A stretch of DNA of 64,000 bases from an uncultured Helicobacteraceae bacterium (lineage in GTDB: Bacteria > Campylobacterota > Campylobacteria > Campylobacterales > Helicobacteraceae). How positions within the stretch are numbered: the stretch's first letter is position 1; each line of letters begins with the position of its first letter. Where the stretch lies: positions 124,001-188,000 of the forward strand of contig CALUUD010000002.1 of NCBI GenBank assembly GCA_944323885.1. Reading direction: 5' to 3'. A model generated the notes under the pieces. It searched no databases, had not been told where the DNA came from, and saw only the letters and a program-made list of their open reading frames with translations. Position numbers and translations under genes: made by a program. Below, piece after piece: positions 1 through 8,291 of this stretch.

Positions 1-1023
1 AGATTTATTAGAGTTTATGGAATATTAAATAAAAACTGTAATTTCCTTAGCTATCTGCAATCGTGCTATATCACAAGCTTTGAAATATCACTGCTTCATA
101 AAAGAGATTATAAAGATAACATAATACACTATATAAATTCGCAACATGATATAGCCTATTTTGATGGAGTATTTAATATCAATTTGCTAGGTTCATTATA
201 TAATGCTATATTTTTAGCACTACCCCTTGAAAGAGAGGTAAGAAACTTTAGTACAAGCCTTGGCATAGCGCACTTGTTTGCAATTAGTGGATTTCATCTT
301 GGGGTATTATCATTTGTCTTGTATGCATTTTTGCTGCCATTATATAAAAGCTTGCAAAACAAATATTTTAGCTACAGAAATGAGTTTTATGATATAAATA
401 TGGTTGTTTTGTTTATTTCTTTTTTATATCTTATTGTTCTTGATTTTAGCCCCAGTTTTTTACGTGCATTTGTTATGTTTGCATTAGGATTTTTTATGCT
501 TTATAGTGGCATTAGACTGCTTAGTTTTAAATTATTATTTCTTTGTGCTGCATTTATTATTGCGTTATTTCCTAGGGTATTTTTCTCTATAGGATTTTGG
601 TTATCTTTTAGTGGAGTATTTTATATTTACCTATTTTTAAGTCACTTTAAACATCTTAGTAATATAAAAATATTCTTTTTATTAAATATTATTGTATTTT
701 TAAATATGCTTATTATTTCTCATTATTTTTTCTATACATTTAGTGTATATCAAGTTTTATCTCCAATTTTTACAATATTATTTATTGTATTTTATCCATT
801 TATGTTGTTTATGCACATTATTGGTTTTGGTGGGATTTTAGATTCTATTTTAATATTGCTTATTAATTATGATTTTTTTAATGTAGAATTACAGACACCA
901 TTATGGTTGTTAAGTATTTTTATACTAATTTCAATCATAGCAATTTTTACTAAAAAGATGTATTATTGTGTAATGTTAATATCATTTTTGTATTTTTTAT
1001 ATGGTATTTTTTTAACTATCTAA
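1..1023 (+). CDS. comEC: ComEC/Rec2 competence membrane channel, 3' part
   Basis: Partial gene running in from the left edge; the frame is open from base 1 and the true start is outside the window. ComEC forms the inner-membrane pore that passes single-stranded DNA into the cytoplasm during natural transformation. The visible part contains the characteristic competence-domain segment with the HLFAISGFHLG motif, followed by a series of hydrophobic helices to the C-terminus (roughly eight membrane segments). The family also has an N-terminal OB-like domain, of which only the end could lie here. A metallo-beta-lactamase C-terminal domain, present in many Gram-positive ComEC proteins, is absent, as is usual for short Helicobacter versions. 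The gene is followed after 9 bases by a DUF502 gene. The family assignment is firm; the full length is unknown. Confidence 0.9.
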   Translation, partial: RFIRVYGILNKNCNFLSYLQSCYITSFEISLLHKRDYKDNIIHYINSQHDIAYFDGVFNINLLGSLYNAIFLALPLEREVRNFSTSLGIAHLFAISGFHLGVLSFVLYAFLLPLYKSLQNKYFSYRNEFYDINMVVLFISFLYLIVLDFSPSFLRAFVMFALGFFMLYSGIRLLSFKLLFLCAAFIIALFPRVFFSIGFWLSFSGVFYIYLFLSHFKHLSNIKIFFLLNIIVFLNMLIISHYFFYTFSVYQVLSPIFTILFIVFYPFMLFMHIIGFGGILDSILILLINYDFFNVELQTPLWLLSIFILISIIAIFTKKMYYCVMLISFLYFLYGIFLTI

Positions 1024-1032
1024 GGAAATTTT

Positions 1033-1575
1033 ATGAATCACTTTTTATCATATATTTTTAAGGGTATATTGGCTTTATTGCCAATAATTATTTTAATTTG
1101 GTTAATAAAAATTGTTTATAATTCAATTAGTGGCATCGTTGGTTATATATTTTCTATTTCATCTCAAAGTCTAATTGCCACTATTATTGTATGTATTTTA
1201 GTGGTTGTATTGTTTTTCCTTCTTGGATTTATTGTTGAGAAAAACAAAAATGCAATTTTATTAAAAATTACAGAATTAATTATTGGTAAAATACCAGTTA
1301 TTGCTTCAGTTTATTCAACACTAAAAGAAGCTATAAATCTATTTTCTGGAAAAAATACAGAAAATTATTTAGGTGTGGTTTATGTAACATTAAATGATTA
1401 TAAAATGATGGGTTTTGTTACAAAAGAAGTAGGTGATGATTATTGGGTTTTTGTTCCAACTACGCCAAATCCAACATCTGGATTTTTGTTAAAAGTAAAT
1501 AAAAATAGTGTTGAAAAAAGTGATTTAAGTGTTGCAAATGGATTTAAAAAATTGGTTTCATTAGGTATTAAATAG
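1033..1575 (+). CDS. DUF502 family membrane protein
   Basis: 180-residue protein with two N-terminal membrane helices (about residues 8-30 and 48-70), followed by a soluble domain with the DUF502 pattern: a KIPVIASVYSTLKE segment, then a VFVPTTPNPTSGFLL segment. DUF502 proteins are widespread envelope proteins without an established biochemical role. An upstream AAGGAAATTTT sequence provides a ribosome binding site. Its stop codon overlaps the GTG start of the next gene by one base, so it is probably co-transcribed with the prenyltransferase. Function is not inferred beyond membrane location. Confidence 0.82.
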   Translation: MNHFLSYIFKGILALLPIIILIWLIKIVYNSISGIVGYIFSISSQSLIATIIVCILVVVLFFLLGFIVEKNKNAILLKITELIIGKIPVIASVYSTLKEAINLFSGKNTENYLGVVYVTLNDYKMMGFVTKEVGDDYWVFVPTTPNPTSGFLLKVNKNSVEKSDLSVANGFKKLVSLGIK

Positions 1576-2423
1576 TGTTGCAGCAAATTAAAAATTTAAG
1601 TGAGCTTGTAGTTTTTGAGCACACTATATTTTCATCATCTTTTATTCTTATTGCTATGGTTGTGGCTGCAAACGGTTGGTTTGGATTTGATATTTTTATA
1701 TTATGCACATTAGCTTTAATTGGTGCTAGAAATTTTGCTATGGCAATAAATAGATATGCTGATATTGATATAGATAAGGAAAACCCAAGAACAAAATTCC
1801 GTCCAAATGCAGATGGTAGAATCTCGCCTATAAAAATTATGATTTTTGCGATTTTGAATGCAGCAATATTTGTGCTTGTTTCATATTTTATAAATGATTT
1901 AGCATTTTTATTATCATTTCCATTTTTATTTATTCTTGCTATCTATTCTTATTTTAAACGATTTAGTGTATTTGCGCACTTTATTTTAGGAGTTTCACTT
2001 TCTTTAGCTCCTATTGCAGGTGTTATTGCAGTATTAGGCTATATTCCAGTATGGAGCATATTTTTAGCCATTGGCGTAATGTTTTGGGTTGCTGGCTTTG
2101 ATTTATTGTATTCTATCCAGGATGTTGATTTTGATAAGAAAAAAGGATTGTTTTCTATGCCTGCTATTTATGGAGTTAATAATACTTTAATAATTTCTAG
2201 AATTTGTCACATTTGTGCTTGTTTGTTTTGGTTTTTATTTATTATTTATAGTAATGGTGGAATTTTTGCATTCATAGGATTAGTATTTGCCATTTTAATG
2301 CTTATTTATGAGCACTATTTGGTAAATAAAGATTTTTTAAATATACCAAAAGCATTTTTCCAAACAAATGGCTATTTAGGTTTTATTTTTTTATTTTTTA
2401 TTATTTTGGATAACTTATTTTGA
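1575..2423 (+). CDS. mqnP: UbiA-family prenyltransferase, menaquinone pathway
   Basis: 282-residue integral membrane protein of the UbiA superfamily, with about eight hydrophobic helices. The first Asp-rich prenyl-diphosphate binding motif appears as NRYADIDIDKENPRT, and the second as SIQDVDFDKKKG. These motifs bind Mg2+ and the polyprenyl diphosphate. Campylobacterota make menaquinone through the futalosine pathway, and the UbiA homologue they carry is thought to be the prenyltransferase MqnP; annotations as 4-hydroxybenzoate octaprenyltransferase are common but less likely because these bacteria use menaquinone. The GTG start overlaps the preceding stop by one base. The precise aromatic substrate is inferred from lineage, not from sequence. 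Confidence 0.85.
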   Translation: MLQQIKNLSELVVFEHTIFSSSFILIAMVVAANGWFGFDIFILCTLALIGARNFAMAINRYADIDIDKENPRTKFRPNADGRISPIKIMIFAILNAAIFVLVSYFINDLAFLLSFPFLFILAIYSYFKRFSVFAHFILGVSLSLAPIAGVIAVLGYIPVWSIFLAIGVMFWVAGFDLLYSIQDVDFDKKKGLFSMPAIYGVNNTLIISRICHICACLFWFLFIIYSNGGIFAFIGLVFAILMLIYEHYLVNKDFLNIPKAFFQTNGYLGFIFLFFIILDNLF

Positions 2424-2953
2424 ATGATATTGCAACAAGACTTATAAAGACACCTCTAAAAATTGAATTTTCCAAAGTTTTAGGAGATTATGATAAATTC
2501 AAATTTGAATTTGATCTATTATCAGAGAATAATGATGATCCAATAGGATTATGGCTAAAAAATATGCGTGCTAGAGGTAAAGTAATAGATGAAAATGAGC
2601 CATTATTGCAGCTATTAGTAGAATTACATAGAAAAATAGATAAATTAAATGCTAGGTTTGATAATGAAACTAGGGAATATTTAAAGCTTGATCACATCTA
2701 TAATTTAGATTCCATAGGGCATAATATCTTAGTATTTAAAGATGATGTTTTAGAAATTAATGAATTATATTACTCTAGGCTTGATATAGCTGTATTTCCT
2801 ATTAGAAAAATGCCTATTTTCTTTGAATCAATTGATAAAAATATAGCAAAGATAACATTAATGCATAGTAGAGATATTGTAGATTTTGATAGTTATATAG
2901 CATCGAAAGAAAGAGCAAATATTAGAGAAGAAAAGTTAAAAAATAAAATTTAA
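2420..2953 (+). CDS. Conserved hypothetical protein, possibly PilZ-like
   Basis: 177 residues, soluble, no signal peptide or membrane helix. The start is TTG inside the TTGA that ends the prenyltransferase gene, a four-base overlap that supports translational coupling. The first part is helical and charged. The second half has a beta-rich look (HNILVFKDDVLEINELYY, then FPIRKMPIFFE) and ends in a DFDSYIASKER helix, a layout resembling C-terminal parts of PilZ-type proteins. The usual RxxxR and DxSxxG c-di-GMP binding signature is not clearly present, so this is only a guess. From memory, an unnamed homologue accompanies ubiA and comEC in H. pylori. Function unknown. Confidence 0.7.
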   Translation: MNDIATRLIKTPLKIEFSKVLGDYDKFKFEFDLLSENNDDPIGLWLKNMRARGKVIDENEPLLQLLVELHRKIDKLNARFDNETREYLKLDHIYNLDSIGHNILVFKDDVLEINELYYSRLDIAVFPIRKMPIFFESIDKNIAKITLMHSRDIVDFDSYIASKERANIREEKLKNKI

Positions 2954-3000
2954 GATAAAATACTAGTTTTATTAAAATAAACACAAAGAGGTAATTTAGT

Positions 3001-3471
3001 TTGGGCGCTCTACTTGTTATTAATTTTGGTATTTTTATTATTTTTGCACTTGTCCTTGTGTTGTTTTATATTAAAGATTGCGAAATCCAAAAGAGATTAT
3101 TAAGGTATGAAAAATCACTTGATGATTTAAATAAAGAAATTTTTAAAATTAAGAAGTTTTTAAAGAGCAATGAAATAGGCAGTGGATATAATGAGGAAAG
3201 TCAAAAACAATTAAAACTTGATTTTAGAAATACAATTGATGATATTTATGCGATTATAGAAAAAGATAGAGAATATGTTGATAATAAATTATTAATAATA
3301 GAGGATAAAATTAAAGAGTTGAATTATTTTCCAAGCAGTTCAAGCAATGTTGATGATAAAAGGATAATTTCTATGTTTAAAGATGGATGGAGTGTAGAAT
3401 CTATTGCAAAAGAATTAATGATAACAAAAAGTGAAGTTGAGTTTACATTAAAGCTTGTAAATCTAGCTTGA
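3001..3471 (+). CDS. Membrane-anchored coiled-coil protein with C-terminal HTH-like tail
   Basis: 156-residue protein starting at TTG, preceded by AAAGAGG. One N-terminal membrane helix (about residues 4-24) is followed by a charged coiled-coil stretch and a C-terminal segment ISMFKDGWSVESIAKELMI that has the form of a small helix-turn-helix. The same plan, one helix, a coiled coil and an HTH-like end, is seen in SwrB/DUF6115-type proteins, which is an inference from pattern and not a confident family assignment. It sits between the conserved hypothetical and the YhhQ-like transporter on the same strand, so is probably in the same transcription unit. Confidence 0.68.
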   Translation: MGALLVINFGIFIIFALVLVLFYIKDCEIQKRLLRYEKSLDDLNKEIFKIKKFLKSNEIGSGYNEESQKQLKLDFRNTIDDIYAIIEKDREYVDNKLLIIEDKIKELNYFPSSSSNVDDKRIISMFKDGWSVESIAKELMITKSEVEFTLKLVNLA

Positions 3472-3485
3472 GAAAGGATTTTTAA

Positions 3486-4034
3486 TTGTCTGTTAAAATA
3501 ACTTGGATCTTTGCTTGTATATTTACCATAATATTTGTTTTAGCAAATTATGCTGTACAATTTAATATAGGCTCCTCAAATCTTACATATGGTGCCTTAG
3601 TTTATCCAATTAGTTTTGTATTGCTTGATGTGTTAAGTGAAAAGTATCATAAAAAAGATGTGATAAGAATTGTTAGATATGGTGTCTTGTTGTCATTTAT
3701 TCCATCATTTTTTATATCGCAACCTTCAATTGCCATTGCATCAATTTGTGCTTTTTTAGTTTCACAGCATTTAGATGTTTATATTTTCTTTGCATTAAAG
3801 AAGATGTTTCCAAAATTATGGTGGCTTAGAAATAACCTATCTACTATTATAGCTCAACTATTTGATACTCTTATATTTTTTCATATAGCATTTTGGTTTG
3901 AACAATCTTGGAGCTGGATTCTTATAACTGCATTATTAGACTTTAGCATAAAGGTTATTTCAAGTTTTGCTAGCACCCCATTTTTTTATATTTTTGCAAT
4001 AAGGGTAAAACGCAATATTGTTTTTCATAAGTAA
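3486..4034 (+). CDS. YhhQ/VUT-family queuosine precursor transporter
   Basis: 182 residues with about six hydrophobic segments. The pattern matches the VUT (YhhQ) family: an early FVLANYAVQFNIG segment, then LTYGALVYPISFVLLDVLSEKYHKK, where the loop after the second helix is the family hallmark. Members take up queuine or preQ bases used to modify tRNA. The start is TTG preceded by AAAGGA at 3473-3478. It is slightly shorter than the typical 200-230 residues of the family, mainly at the C-terminus. It is the last gene before the hydrogenase operon, separated from it by 108 bases. Confidence 0.75.
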   Translation: MSVKITWIFACIFTIIFVLANYAVQFNIGSSNLTYGALVYPISFVLLDVLSEKYHKKDVIRIVRYGVLLSFIPSFFISQPSIAIASICAFLVSQHLDVYIFFALKKMFPKLWWLRNNLSTIIAQLFDTLIFFHIAFWFEQSWSWILITALLDFSIKVISSFASTPFFYIFAIRVKRNIVFHK

Positions 4035-4142
4035 ATATTTTTCATAGTATTTCTTAAAGAATACCTTTAATATTGCTTTTGCGGTGTTAAAGGTTGTATT
4101 ATTATGGAATGGGTTACTTAATTATATTAGGGAGGTTTATAT
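4035..4142. promoter_or_regulatory. Leader and probable promoter region of the hyd operon
   Basis: This 108-base gap precedes hydA. It holds an imperfect 18-base dyad at 4047-4064 (14 of 18 positions symmetric), a TATTAT hexamer at 4097-4102 that could serve as a -10 box, and a strong ribosome binding site GGGAGG at 4130-4135, 7 bases before the ATG at 4143. Two half-sites of the Helicobacter NikR type (TATTATT at 4097-4103 and AATTATA at 4120-4126) are present, but the spacer is 16 bases instead of the 11 recalled for the H. pylori consensus. No start site can be fixed by eye. Confidence 0.4.
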
Positions 4143-5303
4143 ATGATGAATCAAGACAATCAATCTTATAGTAGTGCATTAAAAAGACTTGATGAATTGG
4201 AAAAAATGCCAATAAGGGTTGATAAAGAAGATGATATAAAGGATATTCTATCAAATAATGGAATTTCAAGAAGAGATTTTATGAAGTGGGCTGCAGCCAT
4301 GACTGCTACATTAGCACTCCCATCTTCATTTATTCCACTTACTGCCAGGGCAGCGGAATTAGCAGGTAGGATTCCTGTTGTTTGGCTCCATATGGCGGAA
4401 TGCACAGGTTGTAGTGAAAGTCTTCTTAGAAGCAGTTCCCCCTCTATAGATAGCATTATTTTTGATTATATTAGTTTAGAGTATCATGAAACTATTATGG
4501 CAGCATCTGGTTGGCAAGCAGAAGAAAATCTTCATAATGCATTAAAAGATTATAAAGGTAGATATATATTGATGGTTGAAGGTGGGATTCCAAGTGGTCA
4601 GAGTGAATTCTACCTTACAATAGGTGCCCATGGAGTAACTGGTGCACAAATAGCAAGGGAAGCCGCAGAAGGAGCTATGGCAATTTTTGCAATTGGAACT
4701 TGTTCTAGTTTTGGTGGTGTCCAAGCAGCAGATCCAAATCCAACAAATGCAATGCCGCTTAGCAAAATAACAAATAAACCTGTTATAAATGTCCCAGGTT
4801 GTCCTCCTAGTGAAAAAAATATAGTTGGAAGCTTATTGCATTTTATTTTATTTCAAACTCTTCCTGCACTTGATGCTTACAATAGACCAACTTGGGCATA
4901 TGGTCTTAGAATACATGATTTATGCGAAAGAAGAGGACATTTTGATGCAGGTGAGTTTGTTCAGCATTTTGGTGATGAGGGTGCCCAAAATGGTTATTGT
5001 TTATACAAGGTAGGTTGCAAAGGTCCATACACATTTAATAATTGTTCAAGGCTTGGATTTAATGATCATACAAGTTGGCCTGTTAAAGCAGGACATGGTT
5101 GTATAGGTTGCAGTGAGCCAAATTTTTGGGATAGAATGCGACCTTTTGAAGAACCCCTTGCAAATAGGTTGTATTCTACCAAATTTGATGGTTTAGGTGC
5201 TGATAAGACTGCAGATACAGTTGGTATAGTGCTTTTAAGCGCTACTGCTATTGGAATTGCTGCACATGCTGCTATTTCTAGTATGGTTAAGAATAAAGAA
5301 TAA
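4143..5303 (+). CDS. hydA: [NiFe] uptake hydrogenase small subunit
   Basis: 386-residue iron-sulfur subunit of the quinone-reactive group 1 hydrogenase, which oxidises periplasmic H2 and passes electrons to HydC and menaquinone. A twin-arginine motif SRRDFMKW (RR at 43-44) sits after an unusually long polar N-region and is followed by a hydrophobic stretch ending near PLTARA, about residue 70, so the mature protein is exported folded by Tat. Cluster ligands are visible: ECTGCSES (C87, C90) for the proximal cluster, GCPPSEKN, the HDLCERR region, and GCIGCSEPNFWD for the distal clusters. A C-terminal hydrophobic helix (about 357-378) anchors the complex in the membrane. First gene of hydABCDE. 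A second in-frame ATG follows directly at 4146. Confidence 0.96.
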   Translation: MMNQDNQSYSSALKRLDELEKMPIRVDKEDDIKDILSNNGISRRDFMKWAAAMTATLALPSSFIPLTARAAELAGRIPVVWLHMAECTGCSESLLRSSSPSIDSIIFDYISLEYHETIMAASGWQAEENLHNALKDYKGRYILMVEGGIPSGQSEFYLTIGAHGVTGAQIAREAAEGAMAIFAIGTCSSFGGVQAADPNPTNAMPLSKITNKPVINVPGCPPSEKNIVGSLLHFILFQTLPALDAYNRPTWAYGLRIHDLCERRGHFDAGEFVQHFGDEGAQNGYCLYKVGCKGPYTFNNCSRLGFNDHTSWPVKAGHGCIGCSEPNFWDRMRPFEEPLANRLYSTKFDGLGADKTADTVGIVLLSATAIGIAAHAAISSMVKNKE

Positions 5304-5321
5304 AATTAGGGAGATTTTGTA

Positions 5322-7046
5322 ATGACAAAAAGAATAGTAGTTGATCCAATAACAAGAATTGAGGGGCATTTAAGGATAGAGGTTGTAGTGGACGATAATA
5401 ATGTAATTACAGATGCATTTTCTAGTTCTACTTTATGGAGAGGATTGGAAAAAGTTGTTCAAAATAGAGATCCTAGAGATGCAGGATTTTTAATGCAAAG
5501 AATTTGTGGAGTATGCACCTTTTCTCATTATAAAGCTGGTATTAGTGCAGTTGAAAATGCATTGAATATTACTCCGCCAAAAAATGCAGAACTTATTAGA
5601 TCGTTAATGAATATTTCTCTTGTTTTGCATGATCATACAGTGCATTTTTATACACTACATGGGCTTGATTGGTGTGATGTAGTATCAGCATTAAAAGCAG
5701 ATCCATTTAAGGCATCAAAGATTGCATTTCAATATAGTGATTTTCCTATGAATACAGGTGCTGATGAGCTAAAAGCTGTTCAAGCTAAAGTTGCAGATTT
5801 TGCTAAGAAAGGCGCATTAGGTCCTTTTGCAAATGCATATTGGGGACATAAAACATATAGATTTTCTCCAGAACAGAATTTGATTGTTTTATCTCATTAT
5901 CTTAAATTGCTTGAAGTTCAAAGAGTTGCAGCTCAAATGATGGCTATTTTTGGCTCGAAGCAACCTCATCCTCAGAATCTAACTGTTGGTGGTATTACTT
6001 CTGTTATGGACGTATTAGATCCAAGTAGATTGGGTGATTGGCTTGCTAAATATCAATATGTGAAAGAGTTTGTAAATAGAGCTTATTATCCAGATATATT
6101 GATGGCTGCAGAGGTGTATAAAAATGAACCAAGTGTTATGAAAGGATCTGGAGTAGCAAACTTTTTATGTTTTGAAGAAATTCCAATTGGAAATGGAGAG
6201 CACCTTTATAGCAGTGGCATTATTAGAGATTATGATATTTCAAAACTATATGATATTGATGAAGATTTGATAACAGAAGAGGCTACGCATTCTTGGTATA
6301 AAGATAATGAACCACTTCATCCTTATGATGGTAAAACAGAACCAGAATATACTGGATTTAAAGAAGGAATGAGTATTGGGGTGGATTTAAAGAATGTAAA
6401 AACAAAATTATTAGATACTAGTGGAAAATATAGCTGGATAAAATCTCCAAGATATAATGGTGCTCCTATGGAAGTTGGTCCTTTGGCAGCTATTGTTGTT
6501 GGTCTTGCAGCAAAAAATCCACGCATTACAGCTATTGCAGAGCAATTTTTAAAAGATTCTAAGCTTCCAATAAAGGCATTATTTAGCACACTAGGTAGGA
6601 CTGCAGCTAGAGCATTGGAGTGTAAATTATCTGCTGATTATGGAATAGAAGTTTTTAATTCATTGATAGAAAATTTAAAAACAGATAAAACTACTTGTGC
6701 AAAATATCACATAGATAATAATAAAGAATACAAGGGTAGATATATTGGTAATGTTCCGCGTGGAACACTTAGCCACTGGGTAAGAATTAAAAATGGTGTT
6801 ATTGAAAACTATCAAGCAGTTGTTCCTTCTACTTGGAATGCAGGCCCTAGAGATGCAAATGGACAAAAAGGTCCATATGAGGCTAGTTTAATTGGTATAA
6901 AAATCGAAAATCTTGCTCAACCTCTAGAAATTATTAGAACTATACATTCATTTGATCCTTGCATTGCATGTTCTGTTCACTTAATAGATGCAAAAGGTAA
7001 TAAAATGAGTGAATATAAAATAAATCCAGCTACTTTGCGTATATAG
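5322..7046 (+). CDS. hydB: [NiFe] uptake hydrogenase large subunit
   Basis: 574-residue catalytic subunit carrying the NiFe(CN)2CO centre. The N-terminal ligand motif is RICGVC (C62, C65), followed by the expected His. The C-terminal motif DPCIACSVH supplies C547 and C550, with H553 as the site after which the maturation protease removes a tail, here 21 residues long. Length and both motifs are normal for group 1 enzymes. It starts 18 bases after hydA behind a GGGAGATTTT ribosome binding site and is followed after 11 bases by hydC. It is exported together with HydA by the Tat route in homologous systems because it has no signal of its own. Confidence 0.97.
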   Translation: MTKRIVVDPITRIEGHLRIEVVVDDNNVITDAFSSSTLWRGLEKVVQNRDPRDAGFLMQRICGVCTFSHYKAGISAVENALNITPPKNAELIRSLMNISLVLHDHTVHFYTLHGLDWCDVVSALKADPFKASKIAFQYSDFPMNTGADELKAVQAKVADFAKKGALGPFANAYWGHKTYRFSPEQNLIVLSHYLKLLEVQRVAAQMMAIFGSKQPHPQNLTVGGITSVMDVLDPSRLGDWLAKYQYVKEFVNRAYYPDILMAAEVYKNEPSVMKGSGVANFLCFEEIPIGNGEHLYSSGIIRDYDISKLYDIDEDLITEEATHSWYKDNEPLHPYDGKTEPEYTGFKEGMSIGVDLKNVKTKLLDTSGKYSWIKSPRYNGAPMEVGPLAAIVVGLAAKNPRITAIAEQFLKDSKLPIKALFSTLGRTAARALECKLSADYGIEVFNSLIENLKTDKTTCAKYHIDNNKEYKGRYIGNVPRGTLSHWVRIKNGVIENYQAVVPSTWNAGPRDANGQKGPYEASLIGIKIENLAQPLEIIRTIHSFDPCIACSVHLIDAKGNKMSEYKINPATLRI

Positions 7047-7057
7047 AGGGGGTAATA

Positions 7058-7747
7058 ATGGGTTCAAAAGATAAGATATTTATGAGGACTATGACTTTTA
7101 GTCCCCTAGTTAGATTATTTCATTGGATTCGTGCGTTTTCTATATTTTTTTTGATTTTTAGTGGATTTTATTTAGCATATCCATTTTTGACACCAGAAGT
7201 CAGCGCAACTCCTACTAACTTTTTGTATGCCTCATTTAGAAGTTTTCATGTTATGGCTGGCTTCTTGCTTATATGTGTATCTTTTTTTAGGTTATATTTA
7301 TTTTTTACTAGCAAAAGCAAAAGTGAGAGGGTGTCTGCATCAGAGTTGTTTAATATGAAAATATGGATAGGTCAAATAAAAAATTATTTATTTTTAGGAG
7401 CACATCCTCATATAAAGGGTGTGTATAATCCAATCCAATTTTTTGCATATCTTACTTTAGCAATTCTTGTGCTCATTGTATCTCTCACTGGAGTTATTTT
7501 GTATTATCATGTTTACCATGATGGTCTTGGTGGTATTTTAGGTGCTATATTTAAGTGGTTAGAAGTAGCACTTGGTGGTCTTGCAAATGTTAGGGTTTTG
7601 CACCATATAACAACTTGGGCTATAGTACTTTTTATACCTGTTCATGTGTATATGGTTGTTTGGAATGCTATAAAACACCCAGATGGCGGTGCAGATTCTA
7701 TTGTAGGTGGATTTAGATATCAGGAAATAAAAGCAAAGCATAAGTAA
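7058..7747 (+). CDS. hydC: Hydrogenase b-type cytochrome subunit
   Basis: 229-residue membrane protein of the Ni/Fe-hydrogenase 1 b-type cytochrome family. Four main hydrophobic helices are visible (about 20-42, 62-85, 125-150 and 185-205). Candidate haem b ligands are histidines in FHWIRAF, SFHVMAG, HHITTW and PVHVYMVVW, which is the usual arrangement for two haems. It takes electrons from HydA and reduces menaquinone. The ribosome binding site is GAGGGGG immediately before the ATG. Co-transcribed with hydB and hydD. Confidence 0.94.
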   Translation: MGSKDKIFMRTMTFSPLVRLFHWIRAFSIFFLIFSGFYLAYPFLTPEVSATPTNFLYASFRSFHVMAGFLLICVSFFRLYLFFTSKSKSERVSASELFNMKIWIGQIKNYLFLGAHPHIKGVYNPIQFFAYLTLAILVLIVSLTGVILYYHVYHDGLGGILGAIFKWLEVALGGLANVRVLHHITTWAIVLFIPVHVYMVVWNAIKHPDGGADSIVGGFRYQEIKAKHK

Positions 7748-7751
7748 GATT

Positions 7752-8291
7752 ATGAAAGTTTTGGTTCTTGGTATAGGAAATATTTTATTTGGAGATGAAG
7801 GTATAGGAGTGCATTTAAGCAATCTACTGAAGGTTAATTATAGATTTTATTCAAATAAGCATAGTATAGATATAATTGATGGAGGAACTTTGGCTCAGGC
7901 TCTAATTCCTCTTATTACATCCTATGATTATGTGATTATGTTTGATTGTATTAATTGTGCTGATGGAAATATAGGAGATGTTTTCTTTTTTGATTTTTTA
8001 AATGTTCCAAATAATATTAATTGGCAAGGAACGGCACATGAGGTTGAAATGCTTCAAACATTAAGAATGATTGAGATATTAGGTGATTTACCAACTATAA
8101 AAATCATTGCCACAATTCCAGAGATTATAAATGATGATGCAATGTTTGATTTATCAGATAAGATCAAAGATTCTGCTTTATTGATGCGTGATATAGCACT
8201 AAAACATTTAGGTGAAATTGGTTTTAATATTAAAGAAGTTGATAGTAAGAATATTCAAGATATAGCCAATCATTCATTTAAAGGTTTTTAA
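7752..8291 (+). CDS. hydD: Hydrogenase maturation endopeptidase
   Basis: 179-residue HycI/HyaD-family protease that cleaves the C-terminal tail of HydB after Ni insertion. The nickel-sensing residues are in place: E16 in the GIGNILFGDEG motif, D65 in YVIMFDC and H96 in GTAHEVEM. Length is close to the family norm of about 160-180. It lies 4 bases after hydC, and its stop overlaps the ATG of hydE by one base. Confidence 0.94.
   Translation: MKVLVLGIGNILFGDEGIGVHLSNLLKVNYRFYSNKHSIDIIDGGTLAQALIPLITSYDYVIMFDCINCADGNIGDVFFFDFLNVPNNINWQGTAHEVEMLQTLRMIEILGDLPTIKIIATIPEIINDDAMFDLSDKIKDSALLMRDIALKHLGEIGFNIKEVDSKNIQDIANHSFKGF

Noticed and set aside
4047-4064. Dyad upstream of hydA as a firm operator
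   Set aside because: Four of 18 positions break the symmetry and the DNA is AT-rich; it is listed only as part of the leader region.
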